DNA of 64,000 bases from Tupaia tana (Eukaryota; Chordata; Mammalia; Scandentia; Tupaiidae): the NCBI GenBank assembly GCA_026018925.1, contig JAKSZU010000002.1, positions 53,710,337 to 53,774,336 on the forward strand. The letters run 5' to 3'. The notes beneath the pieces are model-generated. The model had not been told where the DNA came from and ran no database searches. It worked only from the letters and a program-made list of their open reading frames with translations. Shown piece by piece: positions 34,166 through 45,467 of this stretch (position 1 is its first letter; every line of letters begins with the position of its first letter). The translations under genes were made by a program, and so were the position numbers.

Positions 34166-34965
34166 TTAATAATTCTCTTTTCCTAAATAAAGTATGCAAT
34201 TGCCTATCCCTGGCAAACCAAAAAAGAAAAGGTATACGGGTATGCAAGCTCAGGTGAAGCTGTCACTGGCTCTCTGTGCTGTCAGGCATTCACTTTATAA
34301 GTGAATTCATCTTCAGAATCTGCTAGCAGTATTAGGAGTTCAAACTTCCGGTAAATCAGGGCAAAGAGACAGAGACCGCCCCTCATATCGTTGTAGTACC
34401 AGCTGAAAAAGAGAGATGCCAACACGTTGAAGAATACGGGTACTCAGGACGAATGGTTAGATAAATAATTTGGATAATTAAAATGTTCTTTAAAATATTA
34501 AATGTGCCTGATGAACTTAGCTAAAAGGTTTTTTTGAGCAGAGGCAAGAGGCAAAAGTCAAGGAAAGAAGGGGGTTATCTCAAAAGTCTTACATTCTGAA
34601 AACTCTATTTCCTTACTCTGTGGGACTGTTTAAAGAAGCCAAAGATCCCAAACGACATCTAAAAAGCATCTTGTCTTCTCCCATACATAGCTGTCACGAT
34701 TTACTATGAAAACCAGACATGAACGTGTTCTGATGACCTGAGACACATTATCTGGGTCAGCTCCTCCCTCCAACATTGTACACGGCCTGTCCTTTGAAAT
34801 GAGAGTCACTTTGACTCCAGCGTTGCCATTACCCCTGGAAGTGATGTTGGTCTGACCTGTCAGGCTGAAGACACGTTTGAAACAGAACGCTCTAGGCTCT
34901 GGGTGAAGCCTAATTTCGTTCGAAAAATTATGTGGGGAAAAAAAAAACGCTGGCAGGCTTTCTTT

Positions 34966-34967
<2 letters not shown>
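34166..34967. other. Intron sequence, no recognised feature
   Basis: The 195-codon minus-strand frame 34630-35217 crosses the poly-T run (poly-Lys) and a SINE-B. It is not a gene. Confidence 0.5.

Positions 34968-35007
<40 letters not shown>
34968..35007. repeat. Poly-T run (40), no body attached
   Basis: 40 T followed by 'cagactacttgctattttcc'. No SINE-A 3' end follows, unlike the other long T runs here. About 40 unassigned bases separate it from the SINE-B at 35048. Confidence 0.9.
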
Positions 35008-35047
35008 CAGACTACTTGCTATTTTCCTAAAGAAATTAAATGAAAAA

Positions 35048-35216
35048 GTTGATGTATTTTTCATTTCATAAGATAGAGAGATACAGAGAGAGAGAAGGGA
35101 ACCTAAGCCAGCGCAGATCACAGGCACGTGGGGGCATGCCAGGCGTGTGCAGGGAGAGACTGAGCTGTGAACCCAGGACCTTCCCATGTAAGTCCCGCTG
35201 TGGTGCCTCCATGTCA
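35048..35216 (-). mobile_element. SINE-B, diverged
   Basis: AG tract 'agagatacagagagagagaa', then 'ggggcatgccaggcgtgtgc', 'gtgaacccaggaccttccca' (B box in reverse) and 'cgctgtggtgcctcc'. Confidence 0.8.
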
Positions 35217-35234
35217 CTGAAGGCCCCGAAGCAA

Positions 35235-35350
35235 GTTAAGATCTATTGTGCACCAAGTACGTGTCAGATACTACGCTTTACGCTTCATTCTCACAAGTCT
35301 CTGAGGCAGGCCCCGTTACTACTCCTACTTCAAAGACGAGGAAAATAAAG
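35235..35350 (-). repeat. MIR fragment
   Basis: 'tgtgcaccaagtacgtgtca', 'tcattctcacaagtctctga' and 'tcaaagacgaggaaaataaa' match reverse MIR. Confidence 0.8.
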
Positions 35351-36189
35351 CACGGCCTCGGCTTCCTCAGCCATTCATTACTATTCTGTGTGTGGCTTTC
35401 CCTAGCTGGTAGGAATTGGAGGCTGGAAGCTGGGAACGACGACGCGGCAACAAATAGAAAGCAAAATGACTTTCTTCTTTGATCTGCCTTCTTACATATT
35501 TTAACATTACATTCCGTAATTAGGTCAAAGCAAGAGATACTGCTGTTGAGGGCTACAGCTAAAGTTTAACAATGATTTTTTAGAAGATCGTTAATTAGGC
35601 TGACTTAGGATCCGGGCTTTGGAATACATATTCATTCTGATAGCAGTTACAGTACAAGGCATCTCGTAAATAAAAGCCATTTCGAATATTATCCACAGGA
35701 AACAGCTGCAGCTGCTGAGGAAACTTGTGACATTAAGGAAATGCAGCACTCCATGGAATCAGAGGGAGGCAGGAGTAATACATCCCATGGTGACACTATC
35801 TGAGCCAGAGCCGCACTGTGTTTTCAGTAGATACACTCATCTTATAGCAATTCATGCTTACTTACCGCTCTAGATTTTTAGGACACAAGTGGGGCATATC
35901 AAGAGCCAAAGGTCAAAGAAATGTGAAGAGACATTTATGATGCAAGAGTTAGGGGCGAGTGGGTTGGTGCACGGCTTGGGCCTGTTCATCCCTAAAGACC
36001 TGCACTGTTTACCACGAAGTGAGTACCAGCTGCCGGTCCTAAGAGATGACGTAAAAGTACATATAACCAGATTTCAAAGATATCATATGAAAAAAAGGAT
36101 GTAAGATAGTTCAATAAATTTAAAAATATGATTACACATTGAAATGGTTTTGTTTTGGATACATTGCCTTAAGTAAAATACATTATTAA
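35351..36189. other. Intron sequence, no recognised repeat
   Basis: Repeat-poor. The segment 35560-35770 looks undecayed, with few repeat-like features. It is a candidate only for conservation testing. Confidence 0.4.
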
Positions 36190-36447
36190 CATTACTTTCA
36201 TTTATTTCTTTTTACCTTCTTTTACCCCTTTATGAAAGATGAAGAAGGAGGGAGAAAGACAGGGAAAGGGAAAGAGATAGAGTTGGGCATTTTTGACGGG
36301 GCCTGGCTGTGTTGCAATCTGCCTGCCTCAGCCTCTCAGTTAGCAAGGATTACATTTAGGTTGGCCTGAGAATCGAACCCAGGCCTCTCATATGCTTCCA
36401 GCTGCCCAAGTAGTGGTGCTATTTGTGTGCTACCACGGCTAGGCCTC
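36190..36447 (-). mobile_element. SINE-C, tRNA-derived
   Basis: Reverse order: A/T-rich tail, AG-rich tract, 'ggcctgagaatcgaacccag' (a clear B box in reverse), 'gcttccagctgcccaagtag' and 'gtgctaccacggctagg'. Matches the plus-strand copy at 4028. Confidence 0.8.
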
Positions 36448-36790
36448 TTTTGCTTTGTTAATATGGCTACTAGGACATTTTCAATGACCTATGTATCAGC
36501 ATTTGTAGTTTGCACGATATCTATAGGACTGTGCTTGTATAGATTGCAGTAACTGAAAAGACTGACCCAAGTTGAAGATTGGGTGCATCTCATCAGAAGC
36601 GGTGAGCCACCTACAATGAAATATGTGCCATAGGAGATGAATAAAATGATGCTTACTGCTATTCTGCTCTGACCTGCTGGTGACCTCAGATAAACCACAT
36701 AACCCTCCCAGGCCTCAGCATCCAGGATGGTTCATCTGGATAGTCTTGAGCCTTTCTTCTAGTGCTGATGATGTGATCTGTGGCAAATTT

Positions 36791-37043
36791 TTTTTTCTTT
36801 TTAGGAAGATTTTTTGCTATAGGGTGTGTGTGCTAGCAGGAAAGACAGAGAGAGAGAAAGCGAGAAACCACCCCAAGGGTAGATGGCCAGGCCACAATCC
36901 CTTATCCTCCATTCTCCTCTTGGGATTTTGGGCATGCACACACGTGCCTGGCGTGAGTTTTAAGTCACCAGGTCCAGGACTCAAACTGTGGTCAACTACG
37001 TGGGAGTCCAGCAATGTAACCATTATGCCCTCTGATGGTCCCA
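36791..37043 (-). mobile_element. SINE-A, long form, perfect TSD
   Basis: TSD 'tggcaaattt' at 36781-36790 and 37044-37053. Head 'gccctctgatggtccca' in reverse, well preserved. Confidence 0.96.
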
Positions 37044-37258
37044 TGGCAAATTTCCAAGGGCTTCATGGGTGAAGGTGAATTACAATAAAAACAAAAACCC
37101 TAATATTTCCGGCCCCAAATATTGCCGCTCATCTCTGACATGTGACATGCCTTTGATTAAGTCTTTCTGGAGCAACAGCTAAACTAGTTAAAATTTAATG
37201 AAATTATAACCATGTTTGTGATATACAGATTGGGCTACTCTAAGAAAAAGATGATGCT

Positions 37259-37519
37259 GGGACTAGCAGATGGTGTAATGGTTTTGTTGCTGGACTTTCC
37301 ATGTAGTCGACTGCAGTTTGAGTCCCGGACCTGGTAGTTTAAAACTCATGCTAGGTGCATGTGTGTGCACCCTTAAAATCCTGAGAGGAGAGTGGAGGAG
37401 AAGAGATTGTGATGTGGCCATTCCCCCTGCAGGTGACTTCTTGCTTTCTGTCTCTCTATCTCTCTGTCTCTCTACTGAGTGCATGTGTCCTATAACAAAA
37501 ATCTCTCTCTAAAAAAAGA
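37259..37519 (+). mobile_element. SINE-A, long form, with TSD
   Basis: TSD 'aaaagatgatgct' and 'aaaaggatgatgct' flank the copy. Head 'ggactagcagatggtgtaat', end 'gtgtcctataacaaaaatct'. Confidence 0.95.
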
Positions 37520-37582
37520 AAAGGATGATGCTATATGCTCGGTGTATCCACAGAAGTGGGCTTTTTATGATAAGATGATACT

Positions 37583-37738
37583 TCTTTTTTTAAAGGGTTT
37601 TTTGCCTTAGAGCATGTGCGCTCACCAGAGAGAGAGAGACAGAGATAGTGAGAGAAAGAGTGAGAAATCACCCACCAGAGAGGATGGCGATGGCCACGCT
37701 GCAATCTCTTCTCCTCCAGTCTCCTCCCAGGATCTTGG

Positions 37739-37778
<40 letters not shown>

Positions 37779-37876
37779 GCCCAGCATGATTTTTAAGTCA
37801 TTGGGTCTGGAACTCCAACCATGGCTAGCCATGCGGGAGTCCAGTGATATAACCACTACATCATATGCTGGCCCCA
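37583..37876 (-). mobile_element. SINE-A, long form, with (AC)n
   Basis: Flanked by 'atgatact' at 37575-37582 and 37877-37884. The TG block grew to (AC)17 at about 37741-37775. First of three insertions at the same target word. Confidence 0.94.
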
Positions 37877-37884
37877 ATGATACT

Positions 37885-38340
37885 ACTATTTTGTTTTTTT
37901 TAGAGAGATTTTTGCTATCGGGACCAGCAGGTGGCATGGTGGTTAAGAGCACTTGAATCCCACAAGGCTGACCGTGGAGGCTTATTTTCTCACTTTCCCT
38001 CTCTCATTCTCTCTCTCACTCTGTCCCTCTCTGTTCAAACTAAAAAATGAAAAAAAAATCTAAATAAAATAATTTTAAAAAGAGAGAGAGATTTTTGCTA
38101 TAGGGTGCATGCACTCACTGGAGAGATAGAGAGAGACAGAGAGACAGAAAGTGAGAAACCATCTCCCAGCAGGGATGGCCACCCCATAATCCCTTCTCCT
38201 CCATTCTCCTCTTAGGATTTTGGGTATGCACACATATGCGTCTGGTGTGAGTTTCAAGCCACTAGGTCCAGGACTCAAACTATGGTTGGCCACATGGGAG
38301 TCCAGTCACATAACCATTACACCATCTGCTGGTCCTCCCC
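37885..38340 (-). mobile_element. SINE-A (outer copy), split by a short SINE-A
   Basis: Its T-tail side is 37890-37918 and its body 38085-38335 ('atttttgctatagggtgcat' to 'accatctgctggtcc'). The word 'atgatactt(c)' occurs again just beyond it near 38362, after a C run. Confidence 0.92.
37919..38084 (+). mobile_element. SINE-A, short form, inserted in a SINE-A
   Basis: Perfect 17-bp TSD 'agagagatttttgctat' at 37902-37918 and 38085-38101, made from host SINE sequence. Head 'ggaccagcaggtggcatggt', 'ggcttattttctcactttcc' junction, tail AAATAAAATAATTTT. The B box is partly deleted. Confidence 0.97.
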
Positions 38341-38754
38341 CCCCACCCCATGATACCATGATACTTCTAACAGGGAAAACCATAAGAGCTCCTTAATAAC
38401 CCAACAAAAGCTTATTAAAAGGTGAACTCAAAATATGCTAACATATCTTCCCCTGAGGGAACAGAATCAGTTATTCAGTTCAGGTTATATCTGGCTTCTT
38501 CTTGCTTTCAAAGCATCTAATTATGTGCTAGTAGCTATTCTGCATTTCCCAGGCAAATTACATACTTTTTACATGATCCCACAGTTTTATTTTTTCCTTC
38601 AGAGGTAAAAAATACAAATTTAGTCAACTCAGTTATAACTAATTAGGATAAAGTCTCAGCATAATACTGGGTAAATAGTATTCATGCCCCACAACTACGT
38701 TAAACAAATGTATGTTCAAAATATCTAAGTGGAAACAAATATGGAATTATAGTG

Positions 38755-38992
38755 CAGTAATTCAGCACTCTGCACAGGCAGCCAGATTCCACATGGCTGA
38801 CTGGTTTGAATCCCTGCTCCACTTACTTGAAAAACACACTGAGCATGTGTGCATATGTGCTCAAAATCCTGACAGGACAGAGATATGGAAGACAAAGGAC
38901 TGTGGTGTGACTATGCTCCACTTGGGCAGCACTTTCTCTCTCTCTCCCTCACTTTCTGGTGAGCGCATACATCCTCTGGCAATATTAAAAAA
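38755..38992 (+). mobile_element. SINE-A, long form, diverged
   Basis: 'agattccacatggctgactg', 'gcatgtgtgcatatgtgctc' and 'gcgcatacatcctctggcaa' are in order. The first 30 bases of the head are barely recognisable. Confidence 0.85.
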
Positions 38993-40378
38993 CAACTGTA
39001 GGAATAAACAGCCCCTATTATGGAAACCTTTCTTATCATGAAGACCTCCAGAAAGACCATGTGACTTTCCTTGCAAAAAAATCCCATAATCCATATCTCC
39101 ATGTCTGCAGAATTTCCCTGTCGTAGCTTGTTTAAATCAGACAACTTTAATTTTTGACTGCATAGTGCCAGTGTGTACAACTGCCATTAATATATTTGTC
39201 CATTTTGAAATAGACCTTGCCTTACTATACTTGAAGTAAATAACCCAGAGTCCTTCAATGGTGACTTTCTGTAATATGACCATAATATCACTCATGTAGT
39301 TAAGTTTTGCCTATGCTGGAGATAACGAAAGAAACATTTGGTGAGAAAAGACATTTTGGGAATGCAGGCTCTTCCCCTCTCTTATGGTCAGGTCATCTAT
39401 GTCATGCCAATACAATTCATGTCATTTTTTACTAACATTGAAGACAGGCTGGAAATTTTGACTGAAGTGCTGAAACAAATGGCATGTGTTCCAGCATTTC
39501 ATACTTTTGGGGCACTTATTTTAAAAGCAAATAAAAGGCTTCAGAGTTACAGAGAAATTGAAGGGCAAAAGTCCACCTTTACTTCTGAGATTGGTCAGAT
39601 GGGAGCCATTCAACCCCTGAACACGAGCAAGTCTCATTGGTCTATTGTGCAAGGTAACAGTTTTATTTGAAAATGGAATAAATAACCTTGCATTTCTTTC
39701 CCTTTGACATTATCTAAGAACTACATGTGAAAAAACATTCAGAGAAACAGGTTAAAAAGAACAGTTCCTACTGGCTTTTCTTCAGCATTTTATACTTTTA
39801 TTCCTTAATAGTCTTTTCTTATTCAACTTCATTCCCAACTATTATACTATTTTGCGGGCACTGGGGACAAGGCATCTGGGAAACGTAACACATATGAGTC
39901 CATCTGATTTTCTGTGAATTCTCCTCAGCATCTTCGTGTGGTAACAGGAAGGATGTGGTCTCCCTTTCAGATTCAAATGAGGCAGCTCAGCTGGCTCAGG
40001 CTGAAGACGTTAAGTGCATGGTACACTGTAGCCTGGGAACACCAGAACCTCCCTCTCAAGGTAGGGCAGCCGTTTCATCCTGGACCTTAATCTGTAGTTT
40101 TAATATCATATCCCTAGCCCACACCTTGCTCAAACAACAATAAAAATCAAACATACAAACACACAAAAACTGCCAACACAGGACATTTAGAGTGTACTAT
40201 CCTTTCAAAAGAATTCATATTTTTAGAGTTGAAAAGGTCAGCGTTCCCAAGGTACTTGCAGATGTTTCAGATGGTGTGAGACAAGGTTCACGAGTGATAG
40301 TGCTTCCTTTCAAATTATTTCTCGAGCTTGAAAAATTTGGTAGGAAAAGCCCACCATGCCTTTCCCTCCCATATATTG
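38993..40378. other. Intron sequence, no recognised feature
   Basis: A 110-codon plus-strand frame at 39338-39670 has no family signature. No repeats recognised. Confidence 0.5.
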
Positions 40379-40453
40379 AGTTTTCAGAAGTCATGATTCA
40401 TGTTTGCATAGAAAAACATAGCAAAACACGTCATGACTTTTCCAATGACCTCA
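40379..40453 (-). mobile_element. MITE-P copy 3 (inverted)
   Basis: Reverse complement aligns with copies 1 and 2: 'gaggtcattggaaaagtcat', 'ctatgtttttctatgc' and 'aatcatgacttctgaaaact'. TA dinucleotides lie just outside both ends ('tata' before, 'aata' after). Confidence 0.8.
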
Positions 40454-40729
40454 GAATATTCCTAAGCATGCAAAGCTAAGAACAAATATGTTATGTAGCA
40501 AATAAATGTAAGACTTTTGGCCTTATTTATAAAACTCAGTTTTATTACTAATGCTTTCACAAAAAAAAAAAAAAAAAATCAAAGCAAAACAAACCATGGA
40601 AGAGAATGTAGAGTGGTGTTAGGCAAGTATTTTATCACTGAATTCAGGAACTATTATTCATTTCATCAGGACAGCTTTGTGATCTTGGCAAGTTATTTAT
40701 TCTCTATTGAGTCTTAGTTCTACCCATTC

Positions 40730-41230
40730 GTCAATCTATCCAACCATCCATCCATTCACCCCTCCATTTAATAAATATGTCCTGCCAATCTACTAGATGC
40801 CTAGCTCATGGTGAACTAAAAAGATGAATAAGCTATCATCCCAGCACTGGAGCAGCTTTTTATAAAACAAGAACTCAAATAATTCTACACATGATAGCTG
40901 TCACTTGGAAGTTCTATGGTGCTAATAGAATCATAGAGGAGAAAAAAATCACTTCCAAAGGGGAGGTCAGTAAAAACTTCACTGAAGAGAAACATTTGAG
41001 TAATTGCCTGAGAGCAGAGCAAGATTTCTTTATCTAGAGATGGGGTGGGACACTGCTGGCCACAGGAACAGCCAGAGCAAAGATCAGGGAGTTAGGGAAG
41101 CCTGGGAGGCATTTAGGGCAGAATGACAACTCCGTAAAAATAGGGTGTGAGGAATGAGGCAGTGGCTGTTCTGAGTGGATAGACAGCCAAGAGAGGAGGC
41201 CCTGAACTTGACTTAATGAGGAGCCTGAGG
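40730..41230 (-). mobile_element. L2 fragment (diverged)
   Basis: 'ctccatttaataaatatgtc', 'gctcatggtgaactaaaaag' and 'ggccacaggaacagccagag' follow antisense L2. Moderately convincing over its length. Confidence 0.65.
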
Positions 41231-41330
41231 AGGAGGCCCTGAACAATTTTGAACAAGAGTGACTTGGAAATTAGAGATTAAGCCCCACACATAATGGTTC
41301 AGCCAAGGGAGCATTAAGAAGGACAGAGAG

Positions 41331-41592
41331 GGGCCAGCAGGTGGTGTGGAGGTTAAGGCAGCTGGATCCCACACAGCTGACTCTGTGGTTTGAATCCCAG
41401 ACATAGCAGCTTGAAAATCACACACTGTGAGTGTGCCTGCATGCCTAGAAACTCAGGAGGTAAATGGAGAAGGGACTGCAGTGTGGCCATCCCTCAGAGA
41501 GGTGATTTCTCTCTCTCTGTCTCTTTCTCTTCCCTGTATAGCACACACCTAATAGCAAATAAACAAACAAAACAAAACAAAATTTAAAAAAG
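41331..41592 (+). mobile_element. SINE-A, long form
   Basis: Head 'ggggccagcaggtggtgtgg', B box 'gtggtttgaatccca', tail AAACAAAACAAAAC repeats. The end is 'cacctaatagcaaataaac'. Confidence 0.93.
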
Positions 41593-42444
41593 AGAGAGAG
41601 AAAAAAAATAGTTAGGAAGAAGTTTTAGTGGCTCAAGACGGTGTTAATGAATTTTGATTTTAAGAGGTCATGGTGAGGGAGGGATGGAGGAATAGGCAGG
41701 GTTTCAACTTGTGGAGTAGAACTGAGGGACTTAGTTTATCTCTAACATTCTAGCTGATACATCCTAAAATTTGATAATTTAGCAAAAATGAAGGAAATTA
41801 GCTCAAACGCCTACAAAATAGGGGTAAAAATATCTTTGGGTGAAATTAATTTCCATTGTGTATTTGAAATCTCAACATTAATTGGTCTTGCAGAAGGAAG
41901 TGGTCTTATGGTTTTATGAGTATTTACTTATGGTCTTATGTCACGGCATGCTAAATGAAAAAACAAGCCATATCTAGGTAATCCTACTAAATTGTTTCAG
42001 CAATTGGTTTGATCTCTCATATAGGATGCTTTTGTGTGAGAAAGTTATACCACTTTCTATTTTGACAAAAAACGGAGTTAAGGTGGTTCTTTACAGACTT
42101 CAGCGGCACATTATTTGATAAGGCCTGTCATAACACCTTTGGAAATAGTAAGACAGAAAAACAGAGATTGGATACTAGGGCAACAAAGTGAATAATAAAA
42201 TTTAAATGTGGCCGACTATTGAGTCCATGTCCAACTAGAATGTGTCTTCTAAGGGCATAAAATGGAATTCCAGGCTTTGCAACAAATTTGCCAACGTTTT
42301 AAATAAAGAAATAGGAGATCTGTTTGTAATATGTTCAGATGGAACGGACTTTTAGAGGGACAGGAACTATTACTGTAAGTGATAATCTTGAGGAACAAAA
42401 ATGTCTTGATAGGCTGGAGTAATAGGCCACTACTAAGATGATAG
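41593..42444. other. Intron sequence, no recognised feature
   Basis: AT-rich single-copy-looking sequence. Confidence 0.5.
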
Positions 42445-42457
42445 AATTAGTAAGGGA

Positions 42458-42700
42458 CAGGACCAACAGATGGCGTAATGGTTACGTCGCTGGACTCGCA
42501 CATAGTTGACCATGGTTTGAGTCCTGGACCGGGCAGCTTGAAACTCACACTAGGCGCGTGTGTGTGCATGCTCAAAATCCTAAGAGGAGAATGGAGGAGA
42601 AGGTATTGAGGCATGGCCATTCTCACCCCAGGGGGTGATTTCTTGCTTCCTGTGTCTCTGGCAAGCACATGCGCCCTATAGCAAAAATCTCTCTTAAAAA
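42458..42700 (+). mobile_element. SINE-A, long form, perfect TSD
   Basis: Identical 13-bp TSDs 'aattagtaaggga' at 42445-42457 and 42701-42713. Head 'ggaccaacagatggcgtaat', end 'gcgccctatagcaaaaatct'. Confidence 0.97.
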
Positions 42701-43140
42701 AATTAGTAAGGGAAAATGGGATGACCTGAATAAAAAGAAGTTGCCTAAGTACAGGATAGGGTGACATGTGGTTTAGCAGGTGCATGTGTGAAAAGGATGG
42801 GGGGGCGGTTAGCTGAAAGTAATTTCAGTTTGAGTCAGCCATTTGACATAGCTGCTTAGGAGTGTGACTGCATGTGGTGTTTAGTGAAATGCAGCATTAG
42901 TTCTGGCCCCACTTAAGTTGCACCTCCAGAAACACTGAAGTGCTTTCGATATAAACATATTTGGTAGAATTTACTTAACAAAACTAGCTCAGCTTAACCA
43001 AACAAAGAGCTTTTTCTGGTCAACACAGAGGCTCTCCCTGTGTTAGGCTGAGCTAGGGAGGGCAACAGAAAAGAAACAGCAAAGGTCTGCCACACTAGAG
43101 GCTGCACCTGCCCATTCTTAGCAAGAATGAACTCTGATTC

Positions 43141-43258
43141 TCTCTCTCCTTTCCTTCCTTCCTTCGATCCTTTTCTTTGTTCCTTCCTTCCTCCCTTCCT
43201 TTTTTCCTTCCTTTCTTCTTCTTATTGTTTTCTTTGTTTTTGCCATAGGGCACATATG

Positions 43259-43295
<37 letters not shown>

Positions 43296-43360
43296 TGCCC
43301 CTCCCTGAGGGAGGATGGCATCACTATAATCCCTTCTCCATTCTGCTGTCACGATTTTGG

Positions 43361-43400
<40 letters not shown>

Positions 43401-43485
43401 CCAGCATGATTTTCAAGGTCTGGGACTTGAACCATGGTTGGCCATGAGAGAATCCAGCACCTTAATCAGCACACCAGCTGGCCCC
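43141..43485 (-). mobile_element. SINE-A with expanded (TTCC)n tail and (AC)n
   Basis: TSD 'aactctgattc' / 'aactttgattt' (43130, 43487). The tail is about 85 bases of TTCC/TTCCC repeats instead of T. Also an (AG)15 run and (AC)17 run in the body. A large part of the head's B-box side is shortened. Confidence 0.93.
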
Positions 43486-43678
43486 AAACTTTGATTTTTA
43501 AAATTACATTAATAATAACAGACAGAGATCAGACAAAAGGACAATATTGTCCCTCTGTTCCTTAGCAAATAGAATTCTAAGCAATACGTAAGTATTACAT
43601 TGTCTGTCTGAAGTTGAGACTCTTGAACTATCTGAATAGTTTTGGGCCCAAAGGGGGGGGTGGGGCTTCTTTCCTTTC

Positions 43679-43890
43679 TTTTTTAAAGTTTATTTATTTC
43701 TTTCTTCCATGAGGCAGAGAGTGAAACAGAGAGAGGCACCCCAAACAGGGAACTCATGTCACAATCTACCCAGCCTTAGCCAGCCGGCGTCACGGCATGT
43801 GCACATGCGATGTACACAGGGTGGCTTCAGGATGCAAGCCTGGACTATCCATGTGGGTCCAGCATAGCAGAGCACTGAGTCCTGCTGGTG
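43679..43890 (-). mobile_element. SINE-B
   Basis: 'aaagtttatttatttctttc', 'cccaaacagggaactcatgt', 'gtacacagggtggcttcagg' and 'tgtgggtccagcatagcaga'. Confidence 0.85.
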
Positions 43891-44244
43891 AACTCAGTGT
43901 GCTCAGGTTTGCTTTCCTGATGGCTGGGCAGGATCACGAGGGTGAGGGGTAGAGCGCCCATGGCCCACAGCCAACTCCTCACAGCTACAGTGGGGTGCCA
44001 GTCTCCTGGGTGGGAGGTCTGCTGATACCACTTACTACTATGATGGGGTCAGTTTGTTTTCGCCTCAATTGCAGGATGGTTGTCTGAGAGGCATCCTTAA
44101 CGGTTATCCAATAAAGCATTTCTTAAAACATTTATCTACATAGATACACTCCCCTATATGGATGGGGGTGTGTGTACATAATTCGACAGTCTCTCAGCCA
44201 TGATTATACTGAGGCTAGAACTTGTTTTAAAAATCAGTAATTAG

Positions 44245-44530
44245 GGGACCAGCAGTTAGCGTAATGGCTATGTTGCTGAGCTCCCATGTAGTCGACCACG
44301 GTTCGAGTCCTGGACCAGGTGGCTTAAACTCAAGCCAGGTGCGTGTGCGTGTGTGCCCAAGATTCTGAGAGGAGAATGGAGGAGAAGGGATTGTGGTGTG
44401 GCCATCCCCCCTGGGGGGTGATTTCTCACTTTCTGTCTCTCTGCCTCTCTTTGTCTTTCTGGCAAGTGCACGTGCCCTATGGCAAAACAAAACAAAACAA
44501 AACAAAAAACAACAAACTCTCAAAAAAAAA
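44245..44530 (+). mobile_element. SINE-A, long form, young subfamily, perfect TSD
   Basis: Identical 14-bp TSDs 'aaatcagtaattag' at 44231-44244 and 44531-44544. Head 'cagcagttagcgtaatggct', perfect B box 'ggttcgagtcc', tail (AAAAC)n then A. One of the most intact copies. Confidence 0.98.
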
Positions 44531-44544
44531 AAATCAGTAATTAG

Positions 44545-45217
44545 GATATTAAAAGGACTTGGAATTACAATGGGAAAAAACAGTCCAAAAACTAAAAACT
44601 GTTTTGCTTACAGAAGACATTTATGCTGTATATATACAAAAAAAAAAAAAAAAAACCTGACAGGTTGTTATATGATAGGTATTTTCTTATGACTTGTTTC
44701 GAATAATGACAAGTTCCCACAGATGGTACAGAATATCCTGGAACAAGAGAGGTTCTGGCCAAGTCTAGATGAACAGGTACTGGCTGAACTAAAGCTTTCA
44801 GGCTCTATGCTTTTATGATACTATTTTTCTTTTTTTTCTAAAATGGTCCATAGTGCTGAAAAGAACAAGGTAATCTAAAGATGAATGCCTCGAGGCTAGG
44901 GCTTCTGAGAAACCTGAATCACAGTTGCTTAGAAGCCAAAGGAAGAAATCCACATTCAGATAGGAAGAGGATGATGCCAATAAAAACGTTTTTAAATATT
45001 CTTTCTGAGTAATGGATAGATCCATGTATCAAGCAAATCAGAATATAAGGACAAAGTGGTAAACACAGTGGAAGGTTTTAACAAGACCTCTTCTAGAGAT
45101 TGATGGATTAATAAGGATAGATAAGATCAAGAGGTCTAAGCTAATGGGCTTATTCTAAAGAGTATTTAGAACTGTTTCTTCAGCCTCCATCAGAGAATAT
45201 GCATTTAAAAACATTGA
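44545..45217. other. Intron sequence, no recognised feature
   Basis: Nothing recognised; a short A run near 44639. Confidence 0.5.
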
Positions 45218-45467
45218 TGAGGGTCCAATGGTTAAAGCACTGGATTCTCATATGACCAGTCACAGTCTGAGTCTCAGACCTGGCAGCTTGAAAATCACAC
45301 TGGCATGTGTGTGTGTGTGTGTGTGTGTATGTGTGTGTGTGCCCAAAATCAGCAAGAGAAGGAACTGCAATGTGGGCACATTGATTTCTCATATTCCCAC
45401 TCTATCTTTTTTTTCTGTGAGCACATGTGCCCTATAGCAAAAACATAAAATAAATAAATAAAAACCA
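45218..45467 (+). mobile_element. SINE-A, long form, (TG)n
   Basis: 'gagggtccaatggttaaagc' starts a shortened head. The TG block is (TG)16-like at about 45304-45341. The purine block is reduced to 'agcaagagaaggaactgcaa'. Tail AAATAAATAAATAAA. Confidence 0.92.

Noticed and set aside
34630..35217. 195-codon minus-strand frame with a poly-Lys run
   Set aside because: The Lys run is the 40-base poly-T tract read as poly-A, and one end lies in a SINE-B.
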